This document shows, in pieces, positions 1 to 11,260 of a stretch of DNA of 64,000 nucleotides. This stretch comes from Lithospermum erythrorhizon (lineage: Eukaryota; Streptophyta; Magnoliopsida; Boraginales; Boraginaceae): positions 248,001 through 312,000 of the forward strand of contig JADFUC010000335.1 of NCBI GenBank assembly GCA_019722365.1. The letters run 5' to 3'. Under the pieces are notes generated by a model. The model made no database searches. It was given only the letters and a program-made list of their open reading frames with translations, and had not been told where the DNA came from. The position numbers were made by a program, and so were the translations under genes. Position 1 is the stretch's first letter, and every line of letters starts with the position of its first letter.

Positions 1-3000
1 CGAATCCCGCATAAGATGATCACGAATGCCGGTATCGAACCTGGTAAGCATTAAAATCTCTACTCTTCTCAAGCTAGCGGTCCAAACAAGAAGAAATTCA
101 AGAAGAAGTTTACTAAAGCACTCAAGGGTTCGAAGAATCCTGCTGTCAAGCTGGAAAGGGAGTGAATGGTGAAGGATGACAAGTGTCATTATCAAGGAAA
201 CTGTCACCTAAGTCGAATTCTGCTAAGTGAAGTTCACGGCATTTATGTGAAAATGGTCTCTACGACCGCCACCATGTGCATGTATGTTATCAGTTTGCAC
301 AACTTAATTCTACTTCTCGTATGTATTAATCGTCATGTCTCCCTCATTGTCGAATACGCAGAACCTCAAGTCAAGTAAGACTCGAAAGAGGGAAACGGAT
401 CTCAAGGAAACGGCCAAGCGTCATGCCTCATAAAGAGGGATCCATTAAGTTTAAATTACCACCCGCCTTGTTTCGAACTTATCTCCTGCTTACTATGTAC
501 CGCAATTTGCGTGAATATTATTTCTATTTCGCTTGGAATAACGATGGTTTTTCTTTATTTTCAATGTATCCCGATGAATTTGTGATCACCGTGAACGGGC
601 AGTATTTAATCGCCTCCCTTCAAAATCTGGCTTCCATAATGCTTTAGACATGATTAATGAAAGTCATATAACATAAACTTAAAACGAATGTGCCTTAACG
701 ACTTAAACCAAAACATGTTCTATGGTATCGTTAATTGTGTCACATTAACGAGAACCTAATCAAGAAACTCCACTCCGCGAATACTTGAAGGTTTCGATTA
801 TGAATCATACGATAAGCCAAGGAAGTCTTGGCTCGGGCAAATGACCAAAATGCCTTTCTTACCTGGCTTAACGAAAAGCCACAAAGCGATTTATCGTGAT
901 CATACACACCGGGATGTATGCCAACGAACACATCCGCAAAGAAGTGAGGTTATAACTACTTCATTACATTTATCGACGACTACAAGATACGGTTTCAGGT
1001 ATCCGACACACAAACACGAAGCCCTTTGAGAATTCAAGGAGTTCCAAATGAAAGACAAAACCAATTGAACAAGACAATAAAGATTCGTCCGATAGAAAGC
1101 GGGAATATTCGAGTCAATGAGTTCAATACTCATCTTAGAGCGCTGCATTACCAACTCACTCCACAGAACGCCAAGATAATGGCGTGTCCGAAAGGAGAAA
1201 TCGAACCCTTCGACACGGTTGTTCGATCTGGCATGACGAGCCTATTCGATCTACCGCTAATTTCCTCGATACGCACTTCTGCCGGCACTTACCTAAAATG
1301 ATGTCCAACCAAGCCACAGATAAAACTCCCCATGAACTGCTCGGGGAAGATTCCCTAAGTTGTTTCTAAAGATTGGGGTCATAAGCTTATGTTAAGAGAT
1401 TAACAAAGATAACCATACCAAATATGATAATGCTATTTCATAGATAATTCAAAGTGAAACAGCTGGTTACTACTTCTACCCGAAGCAGAGAATAAAATCT
1501 TCATCGCTGCAATCAGAGTATTCCTCGAAAAGCGAATATCCTGGCCCTGGGTATGACCAGAAGAATTCGCTGCTCATCTTTACGAAGCTCAAGCCGATTT
1601 AAGTCAATATCGCATTTATCTAACGCAGTAGGCATCTCGACACACCACAAGAATCGAACCTTCTTCATGAAGACCAGCTTCGATCCAATGCGAAGCCGCG
1701 AAGAACCAACCCTGTGAGATCCAACAGTGGATCACCACCAACCGTAGCCGTACGGGCGGAAGTTTCTCATCATTTGGTAGCTGACGAAATCTACCTCTAC
1801 AAAGAAGCAACAATGCCAGTGAGACGCCGGCTAAACGGGCAAATTGCCACGCACCGAGACGGATTCTATGTACCAAAACGGTCATTGTCGATTTACCAAA
1901 CGGGGCTCGCCTATCGAATGTAAACGGGTATTTAAGAACATGATAAAGACGAACGCTGATGTTTTCAAAGCCAGACTTCAGAATGAAAAGCGTTTCAAAC
2001 AAGTTCACTCAGCCGACCATGATCTAAAACTTACTCGCCAAAGGGCTACGCTAACCATCCGATAATCTTAGCTATCATTTCATTTCATGACTGGGCTTTA
2101 AATACGGCAACGGATGTAAAGAATCGCTTCCTCGAATGGAAATTTAAAGTGAAGATGCGTATACGGTACAACCTCCAAAGTTTTACGCCTAGCGACCCAA
2201 GAAGGTACGCAAGTTGCAAAGTCCATTTATGGTCTTAAGGCATCCCTGCTAGTTGAATTTCAAGGCTTGACGAATCAATCAAAGAGTTTGGCTTCATCAA
2301 GAACTAAGAAGAATTCTCAGGTATACAAAGAGCAAATGGGAGTTATGTATCATTCATAGTCCTCAGTATGTCGATTTACATACTTATCATCGGAAACAAC
2401 GTAGGAAGTTACTAAAATCAGCCAAGGATCGTGCAAATGTTTCTCAACAAGACTTAGCGAAGACAATATATACTTCAACAAAGATCCACCTAGATCGAGC
2501 CAGAGGTCGATCGATCTTTGTCAGATACTTATGTGAATAAGGCAATCGCAGGTTCAACACACAGTAATTCCAAGAAGTACCTCCTTTACGAGATGACGGA
2601 GTTCAACTCAAAGCAGAGCACGCGTCCCACCACTAGCGCCGAGACGTAACGTAACGGGGTGACATACCTTAAAAAGTTTCTACTATGTGATCCATCATGT
2701 ATACATGTCAGCGCATCAAAATTCGATGCCAGTTTTACGCACTGTTGCAACTGGGGCAGATACCAAGCTAATTCAAAGTAAAGCCACCGATCGCAGCCAA
2801 GCCGCATTCAAGTATCTCAGAGAACTAAAGATGCTTCTTTGGTATACGCGAGATGGTGAGTTGGGCCATTGGTACACCGACGCCAAGCCAAACCGACAGA
2901 GACCCACTATCGCTCCCAGCCGGGTATGTATTTTTGCTCAACGGTGGAGCAAGCATTCGAGGAGTTCCAAATGTAGCACGTGTCGATTCTACCATGCACT

Positions 3001-3290
3001 GAGACATCGCAATGGCCTCAGTTCGCTAAAAGCAAGATGTTGATAAAGAAGTTCGTGATCAATCTCAAGGTACCTAGCATCAGGATCCGTGATTTGTTTT
3101 TGTGACAATAAAGGCAATAGCTCAAGCTAAGGAACCCCGAGCACATCACAAACTAAGCACGTACTCGAAAGTATATCACCATTGGGGAGATACGCTGATG
3201 GGAGTGATGTCAAAGTATGTAAAGTAAACAGAGGCCAATTCGCCAACCCCTTTACTAAACCACTAAGTCGCAAAGTACGATGATATGCAA
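1..3290 (+). pseudogene. Ty1/copia retrotransposon polyprotein, decayed
   Basis: A heavily mutated gag-pol of a Ty1/copia element with its domains still in order. A damaged gag zinc knuckle lies near 172-216 (KCHYQGNCH). A GAG-pre-integrase patch lies near 800-860 (GQMTKMPF). The integrase core lies at about 940-1300 and keeps YFITFIDDY. A chromodomain-free linker follows, then reverse transcriptase at about 1920-2500, including FKARL near 1960-1980 and the degraded catalytic YVDD region at 2365-2400. RNase H lies at about 2620-3270. The order integrase before reverse transcriptase is what separates copia from gypsy. Many stops and frameshifts leave no frame open beyond about 130 codons, so it is inactive. 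Its 5' LTR and the start of gag lie outside the window. The identification rests on many short matches spread over all three frames, all on the plus strand. Confidence 0.88.
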
Positions 3291-3329
3291 ATGAATATAG
3301 TCTGCATGCATGCCGCAGCTGGGTGTTAG

Positions 3330-4850
3330 GTTAAGCTGGTTTCTAAGATGCATTTGGTCATAAGCATGTGAACAAATATTTGAATATTATCAAGCTTCTT
3401 ATATTTAATATATTTGTTTCGCTATGACTATATTGTTTGAATTTACATATAATATACATGTAAGGTATCCTATGCAGTGAAAGGTTAAATCCCTAGGTTA
3501 GTCTATGTTTTCTGCAGAAAATACGAACGTTAATTACACCTTCAAGCCTAAACACAGATACCGAAGCGCCTCTACGACAGCCGAGGCCAGGCGACAAAGA
3601 TCATACGACTCAACACGGTTTGATTAAGGATCGCATTGACCACGTTAGCCTCAGACTAGATCAATACCGTGGGCTTGCCCGCGACTGGGGTCAAATGCAC
3701 TCGAAACGAATTCACATGTAAGATACGTATATCCGCCCCATGACATTTGTTTGTTCTTAGGTTCGGCCAATTTCTAGACCTACGATATATAACTATCCGT
3801 GTTATACAAGCTCAGATTGACTATGACCAAACGGCCCGCCTTGCCGATTATAACGGCATATTGGTCACACAATGAAGATAAATGATGACGCTGATATATC
3901 GTAAGGATTTGTCCGCCTCGATATAGCGAAGACTGTTTTCTCATACGCTGGGTACTGACATGGACGCCATAAATGCTTATTCAGCGATACTCTAGTAAAG
4001 AAAGCTATGTACTTGGCTTAATAACACTTATGGTTACTCTACGACTAGAGATCTGTGATAAAAGAATCAGAAGACAATCGCCCGTGGGCAAAATGTGGTT
4101 TAAATCAATGAATTGGGTTCCATTTATTATGTCTGCCATGACAATTTCATAGAAGTAATTCATTTACCGCTGGGTTAAATGGGATTATCAAAATTAGTGT
4201 TCAACTTCTAGTAATTGTATATTACTAGTGTAGGTTACGATAATTGCTGGTTATGAGTAATCATAGATCTATCATTAATCGTTATAATAGTAATTGGTCA
4301 ATTATTATTATTATACAAACTTACTATTATCTCGAGCCTGTGGGCGTCACACACAAAGTGATCGCTGAAGTTATATTTCATGTATGAAATTAAGACTATA
4401 TAATCGGTAAACGTATTTTCAATTACGTGGTTCTAAGCATTTTATGTAGAATATCGAATAACAAATAATCACTAAATAGTTATTTAATTGGTTCGAGTAA
4501 TTTAGTATTTATCGATAACTTGGAAAGATTATTATTATGATCATTGTTTTAATTAGCTTAATTAAATAAAGGCCAACTCATTAGCAACTCATTAGTGTCT
4601 TAACGAACTAATAGAGTTAACGAGCCGCTAATACTTAACGGAAAATAAGTATCGGGCTTGCTTTTAACCTAGTCCTATATAAACTTTAGGGTTTTTCATC
4701 ATAAGTTTTGTAAAACTTTTTTCACCAAAACCCCAAGAACCCTGGGCCGAAATTCTCCCAAGAATTTTGGGGTTTTTCTGAGCAGTTTATCCTTGCTTAA
4801 TAAAGATGTATTGGGCTTCGAGTCTAACTCTCCCGCGACTAACTGCATAT
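3330..4850 (+). mobile_element. Candidate decayed 3' LTR of the copia element
   Basis: This non-coding stretch directly follows the RNase H end of the copia relic, where the 3' LTR should be. At 4672-4690 it has a TATA-like signal (cctatataaactttaggg) followed by T-rich and C-rich leader-like sequence, as in plant LTR U3/R regions. I could not see matching TG...CA ends or a polypurine tract, and the 5' LTR is not in the window for comparison. Boundaries are therefore guesses, and part of this stretch may be flanking DNA or another insertion. Confidence 0.4.
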
Positions 4851-5089
4851 CATACCATCGATATTACAACAAAGTGAGTTTAGGAAGTCAAATTCACAGG
4901 AATTAAGCGGTGGGATTTTAAAGGCGGAATTTACTCCGCACCAGAAGTCCTCTGCTCATATATTTAATTATATGTTTTCAGACAATAACGTAGTATGCAC
5001 TTTAAAGATCCCCCTGAACTATTTAATTTGTATTTATACTCCTATATCCATGCAGAATTTTCTTCAACCCTTATCCTTACCGGCCTATC

Positions 5090-5990
5090 ACCACGAATCA
5101 TCTGCACAACCAAAACATGAAACACTAATTCAAACTAACCCATAAATTCAACTAATTAAACTAATTCAACTAACCCATCAATTAAACTAATTAAACTAAC
5201 CCATTCAATCCAATTAAACTAACCCATTCAATCCAATAAATAAATCAATAATTAAAACTAACCCATCAATTAAACTAATTAAACAAATTAAAACTAACTC
5301 ATCTAATTCAACTAACCTATTCAATTCACTTAATAATCCAAACTAACAATAATTCACATTCAAACTCATCCAAACTAACAATGATTACATTTGATATCAA
5401 ACTAATCCAAACTAACAATGATTACATTTGATATCAAACTAATCCAAACTAACATTTCAAACTAATCCAAACTAACAATTATCACATTTGATATCAAACT
5501 AATCCAAACTAACAATTCAATTCGCTAAATAATCCAAACTAACATTTGATATCAAACTCATCCAATTCAACTAACATTCGATATCAAACTAAGAATCACA
5601 TTTCAATCAAATATCACATATTATAACTAACCCAATTCAATCATGTTCTAAATTCAAACATATCACATTCTAAATTCGATCAAACTAATTAGTCAATTCA
5701 ACTAAATTCGATCAAACTAATCCATCAATTCAATCTATCATGTCACAACTAATTCATCAATTCAAACTAATTAAAACTAATTCGAAATAAAAAGATAAAT
5801 AAAAAATCTAACAATAATTCAAAATTTGCCAATCACATATCACATTCAAACAATATCACATTATAAACAGTAATTTAACAATAATAATATATAAATAATT
5901 AATTAAAAAAAGCAATTAATTTACAATTCGAAATAACTAATTAAACAATCCATTCAAAAAATTAAACTAACTAACAATAATTTAAAACAC
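5090..5990. repeat. AT-rich minisatellite-like array (AACTAA-rich)
   Basis: About 0.9 kb built from variants of aactaa, with longer repeats visible at 5,380-5,520. There a unit of about 37 bp containing ccaaactaacaatgattac and atttgatatcaaactaat recurs with deletions. Read on the minus strand it would be an intron. A possible acceptor (tgcag) lies near 5,120, and a possible donor (caag followed by gttagtt) lies near 6,026. Confidence 0.75.
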
Positions 5991-6026
5991 ATTCAATAAC
6001 TAAGAATGATTCAAAAAAACTAACCT

Positions 6027-6150
6027 TGAAATTAGTGGAGAACTTGGGGCAACGAAACGCGGACGCAGGAGTCGCCGGGGGCGGAATTGACAAGTGGCGA
6101 GGCGACGACCAAGGGAGCGCGGCGAGAAGGCTAAGAAAAGGGATTGGGAA
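6027..6150 (-). other. GC-rich exon-like block, probably transposon leader
   Basis: A short GC-rich island in very AT-rich DNA. On the minus strand it ends at a plausible splice donor next to the AACTAA-rich array. This matches the arrangement at 11,017-11,110, where a GC-rich exon precedes a repeat-filled intron and a hAT transposase. No transposase coding sequence is recognisable downstream here, so this may be a truncated or non-autonomous relative. The link is inferred from layout only. Confidence 0.35.
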
Positions 6151-6900
6151 GGAACCTGCTCGTTTTATGGATTAATACATAAAGTTGCATAACAAGATTT
6201 TAAATAATATAATTAATTTTGCATTTAATTTAAACCAAGCATGTTAATTTAAAATTCTCGACGCCAACCCGATTTAAAAGCTTATATTTTTAATTTATTT
6301 TATTATTACTTTTAAGATAATAAACATTTAAACAACACTTAAATAATAATTCTAATACCAAATATTTTTTATTTATAATTATTTTTCAAATCTAATGTTT
6401 TTAATTTATACCCGTCTCTGGGACGGAGCATTTATGGCCCACATACATATATTGGCCGATGACACCGACGCCTATCATAGCGTTTCTAGAATTTAACCCC
6501 TTACTGTAAAGTCAAGGCTTACCTGCATTGCTATATAAGGAAAATATTTTACCTCATGTCGAGATAACTGCTACCGCTCATTAACGATACGCTTCATTAA
6601 TATTCATTAATATCCATATTGCACGAAATTTCAATGTAAAAATAATAATATTATTACTAAATGTACCATTCTAAGACAAGATATGACAAATTCAAAAAAA
6701 ATGTACCAAAATTATTTTATTCCCTTAATTAAAGCTACAGTACTAAAATTGCTAAACAAAGTTGTTGCTGCATTACTTAAGCTTAAAAAAATATGCTTAT
6801 AATTTTGACATTAATAATTTTTATCGGGTAAAATTCAAGATATATTAACTAAAATATACCAAAGAAAAAATATATATCAAAAATATATATTAAAAAATAG
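6151..6900. other. AT-rich intergenic DNA, nothing recognised
   Basis: Very AT-rich sequence with short poly-A/T runs. A small less AT-rich patch at about 6,410-6,540 has no readable frame. No gene, RNA or clear repeat was identified. Confidence 0.6.
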
Positions 6901-6914
6901 TATAATTTGTATTG

Positions 6915-7310
6915 GACATAACGAACTATTAATAAACAAAGCCTTAATGGACCGTGAATCTCTTCACAAGCCATATACTTCTTGCATGCAGGACACGTGG
7001 CTCGGGGATCATCAGAAACATTATTTTCACAATGTTGAGGACAAAGATAGAACTTCATCGAGCTCAGAAGATCATCAGCGGGACCTAATAGAAGTGGAAC
7101 ATTAACAGAAGATAATGTTGTTAAGGTTTTTGGGGTTTAAGATGGCTTCTTTGTTGATATTATTCTGTATATATGTGTCGCTAAGGTTTTCAATGCTGTG
7201 GTATAGGTTTCCTATGGAACCCACCATGGATTTCTTGGAGAGAAGCTTGATTACTGTACCGACTGAAAGTCAACAAATTCTTTCCCAGACTCTTGGTATC
7301 AATTAAGAGC
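6915..7310 (-). pseudogene. DUF674 protein fragment, frameshifted
   Basis: Reading the minus strand from about 7,290 gives GKEFVDF. After a frame change comes TVIKLLSKKSMVGSIGNLY and then SIENLSDTYIQNNINKEAI. After another frame change comes VPLLLGPADDLLSSMKFYLC, followed by a CxxC pair (CPACKKYM). These are the ordered hallmarks of one repeat of the plant DUF674 family, whose function is unknown; members often sit in tandem arrays. At least two frame changes and a stop break the reading, and only about 130 residues remain of proteins that usually run to several hundred. I call it a truncated pseudogene. A small intron at one frame change cannot be excluded. Confidence 0.8.
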
Positions 7311-7552
7311 TTCAGGCTCAATTTGGATTCCATGATAGATGTTTGATATGCAAGTGATAATGGTTTTTGGTGAATAGTGTTATATATACTTCAATATGCC
7401 AAAGTTGGGATTATGATGATGAATATATGGAAGCTCTGTGATGAGTGTACGTGTTAAATAAGTAAAAAAAAGTGGAGTAAAAGATTTGCTTGATGTCATT
7501 TCAGTACCTATGAAGCCACTAGCTAGGCCACTCGATGGCTATATACTGAAGT

Positions 7553-7910
7553 AACTTCCACTTGCATAACATAATTTTTGGCAGTAATTTAACCTTATTA
7601 TATACCGACTACTCCCTCCATCTTATAATTTAAGTTTCATTTGAATTTTTTTATAATTCAAGTCTCATTTAATTTTGTACATAAATTAAAAAAAATTAAT
7701 TTTTTTTTACAATTTACATTTTCATAACATAATTTCCACTTGCATAACCTGGAATTTTTGGCAGTTAACCTTATTATTATATAGAATTACTCCTCATCCC
7801 ACATAATTTAAGAATACTCATTTGAATTTGTCTATAATTTAAGTCTCATTTGACTTTGCACACAAATAAAAAAAAATTTAAATTTATTTTTACAATTTAC
7901 ATTTTCCTCC
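7553..7910. repeat. Tandem duplication, unit about 178 bp, 2 copies
   Basis: Copy 1 (about 7,553-7,730) and copy 2 (about 7,731-7,910) share in order: ttccacttgcataac, a tttttggcagt block, aaccttattat, an actcc patch like the end of Stowaway-type MITEs, caagtctcattt or taagtctcattt, and tttacaatttacattttc. Copies differ by small indels and substitutions, so the duplication is not recent. Confidence 0.75.
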
Positions 7911-8640
7911 ATTTCTATCCTCAAAAGCTATAGCGATGTCGCGACGTGGTACTTTAGAATTTTTGATATAATAATATTTATATAGATATATGACACAAAA
8001 TTAATAATACTTGTAAACATTTGGATTAAATTCTTCACGTATTTAGAACATCAAAAGAACATTTCAACAATAATTCGAAAAGGCAAGCGTCATGAGTAAA
8101 GATTATCCGACAAGCATAAATAAAAAAATATCTTCAATACAATCGAAAAACAAACATGCATCAATAATCATCATTTTTCAACTCCTGGGCACATTTGGTT
8201 GGTTTATCCCCGAAAAAGGTAGTCTCTTCTTAAAGTCTGCGTCGACAAGCATTCTCACTTTGCGCAGGAAGGCAGAAGGATTACCGTTTAATCGAATCAT
8301 GGTCTATTTAAAATGCCTACTGCTCGGCATCAATCCCCACTGGCCGTCATCGCGTCATCGGGGGCCCGACACTAGTATGAAGATATATGAAATCGGTATA
8401 CCCGGTCGGCCCTTTCTACGATGAATGACCATGGCTACCGACACCAATCGGATGTTAAGTGTCATGATCGATATCTTTTAAAGCTCTATATATTTGATAA
8501 ACACCAAATCATTCAAATGACTGCAGGTAAGCCTATTCCTCTTTTCGCTATGAAGGTATAATAACCTATAAGAAAAATTAATAATGTTTAAAAGCGAATA
8601 AATGTTAATAATGACCAAGAAAATGAATGAAAAATATATA
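7911..8640. other. Stretch downstream of the hAT relic
   Basis: This probably holds the 3' end of the hAT element. A cgctatagcg-like motif near 7,928-7,945 (ctatagcgatgtcgcgac) resembles the GC-rich palindromic patch at 11,190-11,250 on the other side. An open frame of 110 codons at 8,092-8,424 (plus) has no recognisable domain and is not called as a gene. The exact element end is not resolved. Confidence 0.4.
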
Positions 8641-8649
8641 AAGTTCAAT

Positions 8650-10570
8650 AAAAATCTTACATGTTAAAAAATGCTCGATTTTAACTTTCGCATCACGAGG
8701 AACTACAAACAAGACTCAAAAATCCGCACATCAAACTTTGCAAGTTGGTGATGATGCACCATAGTTTACCCACAGTAAATCATTGAATATCATATTAGTA
8801 ACACATTAAGAGAATATAATATAATATTGAAAAGATAAATAATGTTTACCTGGTGGTATTTTAGTTCTCTATCTAACTGCTAAAGCTCTGGAAAATGAAC
8901 CCTCCACGGATCTATATGCATTTAACTCCACAATAATTTTATCCTGCGTCTCACTTATCGAGGTATCATCACTTTTGAATGCAAGTCACGGGAACCTTAC
9001 ACAGCGATCTCAATGCGAATCAATTTCTGGAGTTTTGTAAAACAAACTCGGATTAAGATAAAATCCTGCTACATGCAAGGGCTTATGCAATTGAGTGTCC
9101 CATCTCTTATCAATAATTGTGAACATCCTTGCACTTTTCTTCATTATTCATGAACAATTTCTTAATAGTGTCCTTCGTTAAGTCCATGGCTTCATAAATA
9201 TATCCCATAGCAAGCTTTTGTTCCCCATCAACCATACGCAAAACACTCACAAGAGGGACAGTAAACTTGAGAACTTGGCTTATTTCTCCAAAATACTCTA
9301 TATACTTTAATTTTTTTTTGACAACATCCTGGGTTTCTTTTGAAAACTTGCTTGCGTACAGTTCATCTGATTAAAACCTAAGAGAATTTCTCTTTGTTCA
9401 AGAAACCTTGTCGAAGTTAACCGCAATGATGTAGTCAGTACAACTGGCCTAACATATCATTTCTTCCTTTATTACTAGTGAAATTTCTCATCGTATTCAA
9501 GAGCATTGTTAGATATAGATGTAGCCATTCACCTTAATTGCCACTGATGATTTGTCTTGTTTTGGAATTTTGAAGATACCTTGACATCAGAAGTCCCAGG
9601 CAATGTGCGCGCAAGGTGCCCGAAAGAATCTTGGATACTTTACCTCGAGCAACTTACCGCCAAGAACATTCTCGAGATGCATTGCTCCCGATTTACTACT
9701 TGAACTTGAACAACATTTTCACGGCCCAATCTAGAAATATGCTCTTTGCTAAGCGACTTCAGCATCTTGTTGAGTTTTGAATAAGATGATGCATCAATTC
9801 AAAAAAATAACTCACAGGAGTGTTAACAAAGGTAATTAACACTCTACTCTCATTCGTATTAGTCCAACCATCACACATCAATGTACAACCATTTTCTTTC
9901 TTTGCCTCTACGCTCTCTTGACAATCTTTTTCGATTTGTTTGCTTTTCTTTCTTTAAATATTTACTCACTTCATGATAAGATGGGGCGCCGTCCCGGACC
10001 ATATTGTCCAATTGCATTAATCGCGGCAGCAAGGTCGTAATTGACAAAGTAAATGGAAGACCCGGCATCATACATCCCATCTTACTTGAACAATTGAGAG
10101 CTGCATTATCCACACAATTTCTGCCTATATTTATCAGAATCAATATCGCCTTTTGCACCTTTTCTCTTCTTCAAGACACTATCTTGTTTGAAAATCAAAT
10201 CAAGATGACCTTTTGTGTCAGGGGTACCACAAGGACCACTATCTATACCCTCATCTTCACCATTATATTCAAATCTTACATCAGAATCAAACACTTGATC
10301 AATTCCTTTACTAACTTTATCTTCTTTCTTTTTGTTCATTTGTTCCTCAACTCTGCTTTGACATTTGGAGGGCATTTAGGACATTTAGCCACATCTTTAC
10401 GGGCGTTCCTATTAGATGATGTTATGCCTCCTTTAGTAATTTTATTGCAAAGCCTTATGAATTCCATTATGCCCTTCGGCTATGGCATAATCCCATCCTA
10501 CATCTTTATCTTTCGAAGATGAAGAGCCAATTTGGGAAGATTTAGGAGCACTAGAAAAACCGGAATCCAT
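8650..10570 (-). pseudogene. hAT transposase (BED finger / DUF659), decayed
   Basis: Translation on the minus strand starts at an ATG at 10,570. A BED-type zinc-finger region with surviving DVGWDYA (about 10,380-10,530) comes first. A patch at about 9,960-10,110 around APSYHEV marks the start of DUF659. More DUF659 follows at about 9,640-9,880 (ENVVQV). Next is KQEI-type helical sequence with VPLVSVLRMVDGEQKLAMGY and RWDTQLHKPLHVAGFYLNP (about 9,060-9,330). The hATC dimerisation end (YGASSP) lies near 8,750. Members of this family cut and paste hAT elements in the nucleus. Numerous frameshifts and stops make it non-functional. Just upstream of the ATG a clean acceptor (ttttag) implies a leader intron running to about 11,016. 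Confidence 0.88.
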
Positions 10571-10599
10571 TTTCTAAAAATAAATAAACATATTCAAAA

Positions 10600-10950
10600 T
10601 ATCAAATTAACAAATTAATCAACTAATAATCAACTAACATATCAACTAATATTCAAATTAACAAATTAATTAACTAATAACCAACTAATAATCAACTAAT
10701 AATCAAATTAACTAATAATCAACTAATAATCAAATTAACTAATAATCAACTAATAATCAAATTAACTAATAATCAACTAATAATTAAATTAACTAATAAT
10801 CAACTAATAATCAAATTAACTAATAATCAACTAATAATCAAACTAATAATCAACTAATAATCAAATTAACTAATAATCAACTAATAATCAAACTAATAAT
10901 CAAAATAATATTTAATCAACTAATGTACAACTAATAATTGACAAATTAAC
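10600..10950 (-). repeat. 27 bp minisatellite inside the hAT leader intron
   Basis: Between about 10,676 and 10,905 a 27 bp unit, two copies of aactaataatc followed by aaatt, repeats about seven times with few changes. On the minus strand it lies between a good donor at 11,016 and the acceptor just before the transposase ATG, so it sits inside the 5' UTR intron of the hAT gene. Confidence 0.8.
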
Positions 10951-11016
10951 AGAAAAAAAAAACAAACAGAAAAAAGAAGAAAAAATAGAAAAAGAGGAAA
11001 AAGACGAAATAAACTT

Positions 11017-11260
11017 ACCTGCCGACGTGAGAAGGAGGCGGCGAGGGGAAGGAGGCGGTGAGGGGAAGGATTTCAGGCGGCGATTGGAAGAATTTCCGGC
11101 GGATTTGAGCTTGAAAAGAGAAATGAATGATGAAAAATGAAAATTAGGTTTGTTTATATTGATTTAGAAGAAATTGGGGGAAAAAAATTACAAACCGGGC
11201 TCGATCGCGTATAAGCGCCGCCGCCCGGCAATGGCGCTATAGCGGCGTGAGCTCTTCCCC
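11017..11260 (-). other. hAT leader exon and candidate 5' terminal region
   Basis: On the minus strand a GC-rich purine/CGCC exon (about 11,110-11,017) ends at cacgtcggcag followed by gtaagtt, a near-consensus donor. Upstream at 11,190-11,250 lies a GC-rich patch with gcgctatagcggcg, which is nearly self-complementary. Such subterminal palindromes are typical near transposon ends. A true terminal inverted repeat and an 8 bp target duplication were not located. Confidence 0.5.

Noticed and set aside
8092..8424. 110-codon plus-strand open frame
   Set aside because: No domain and no splice or promoter context; probably inside transposon-flanking DNA.
10004..10522. 172-codon plus-strand open frame
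   Set aside because: It is antisense to the hAT transposase relic, whose domains are recognisable on the minus strand; the plus frame shows no domain.
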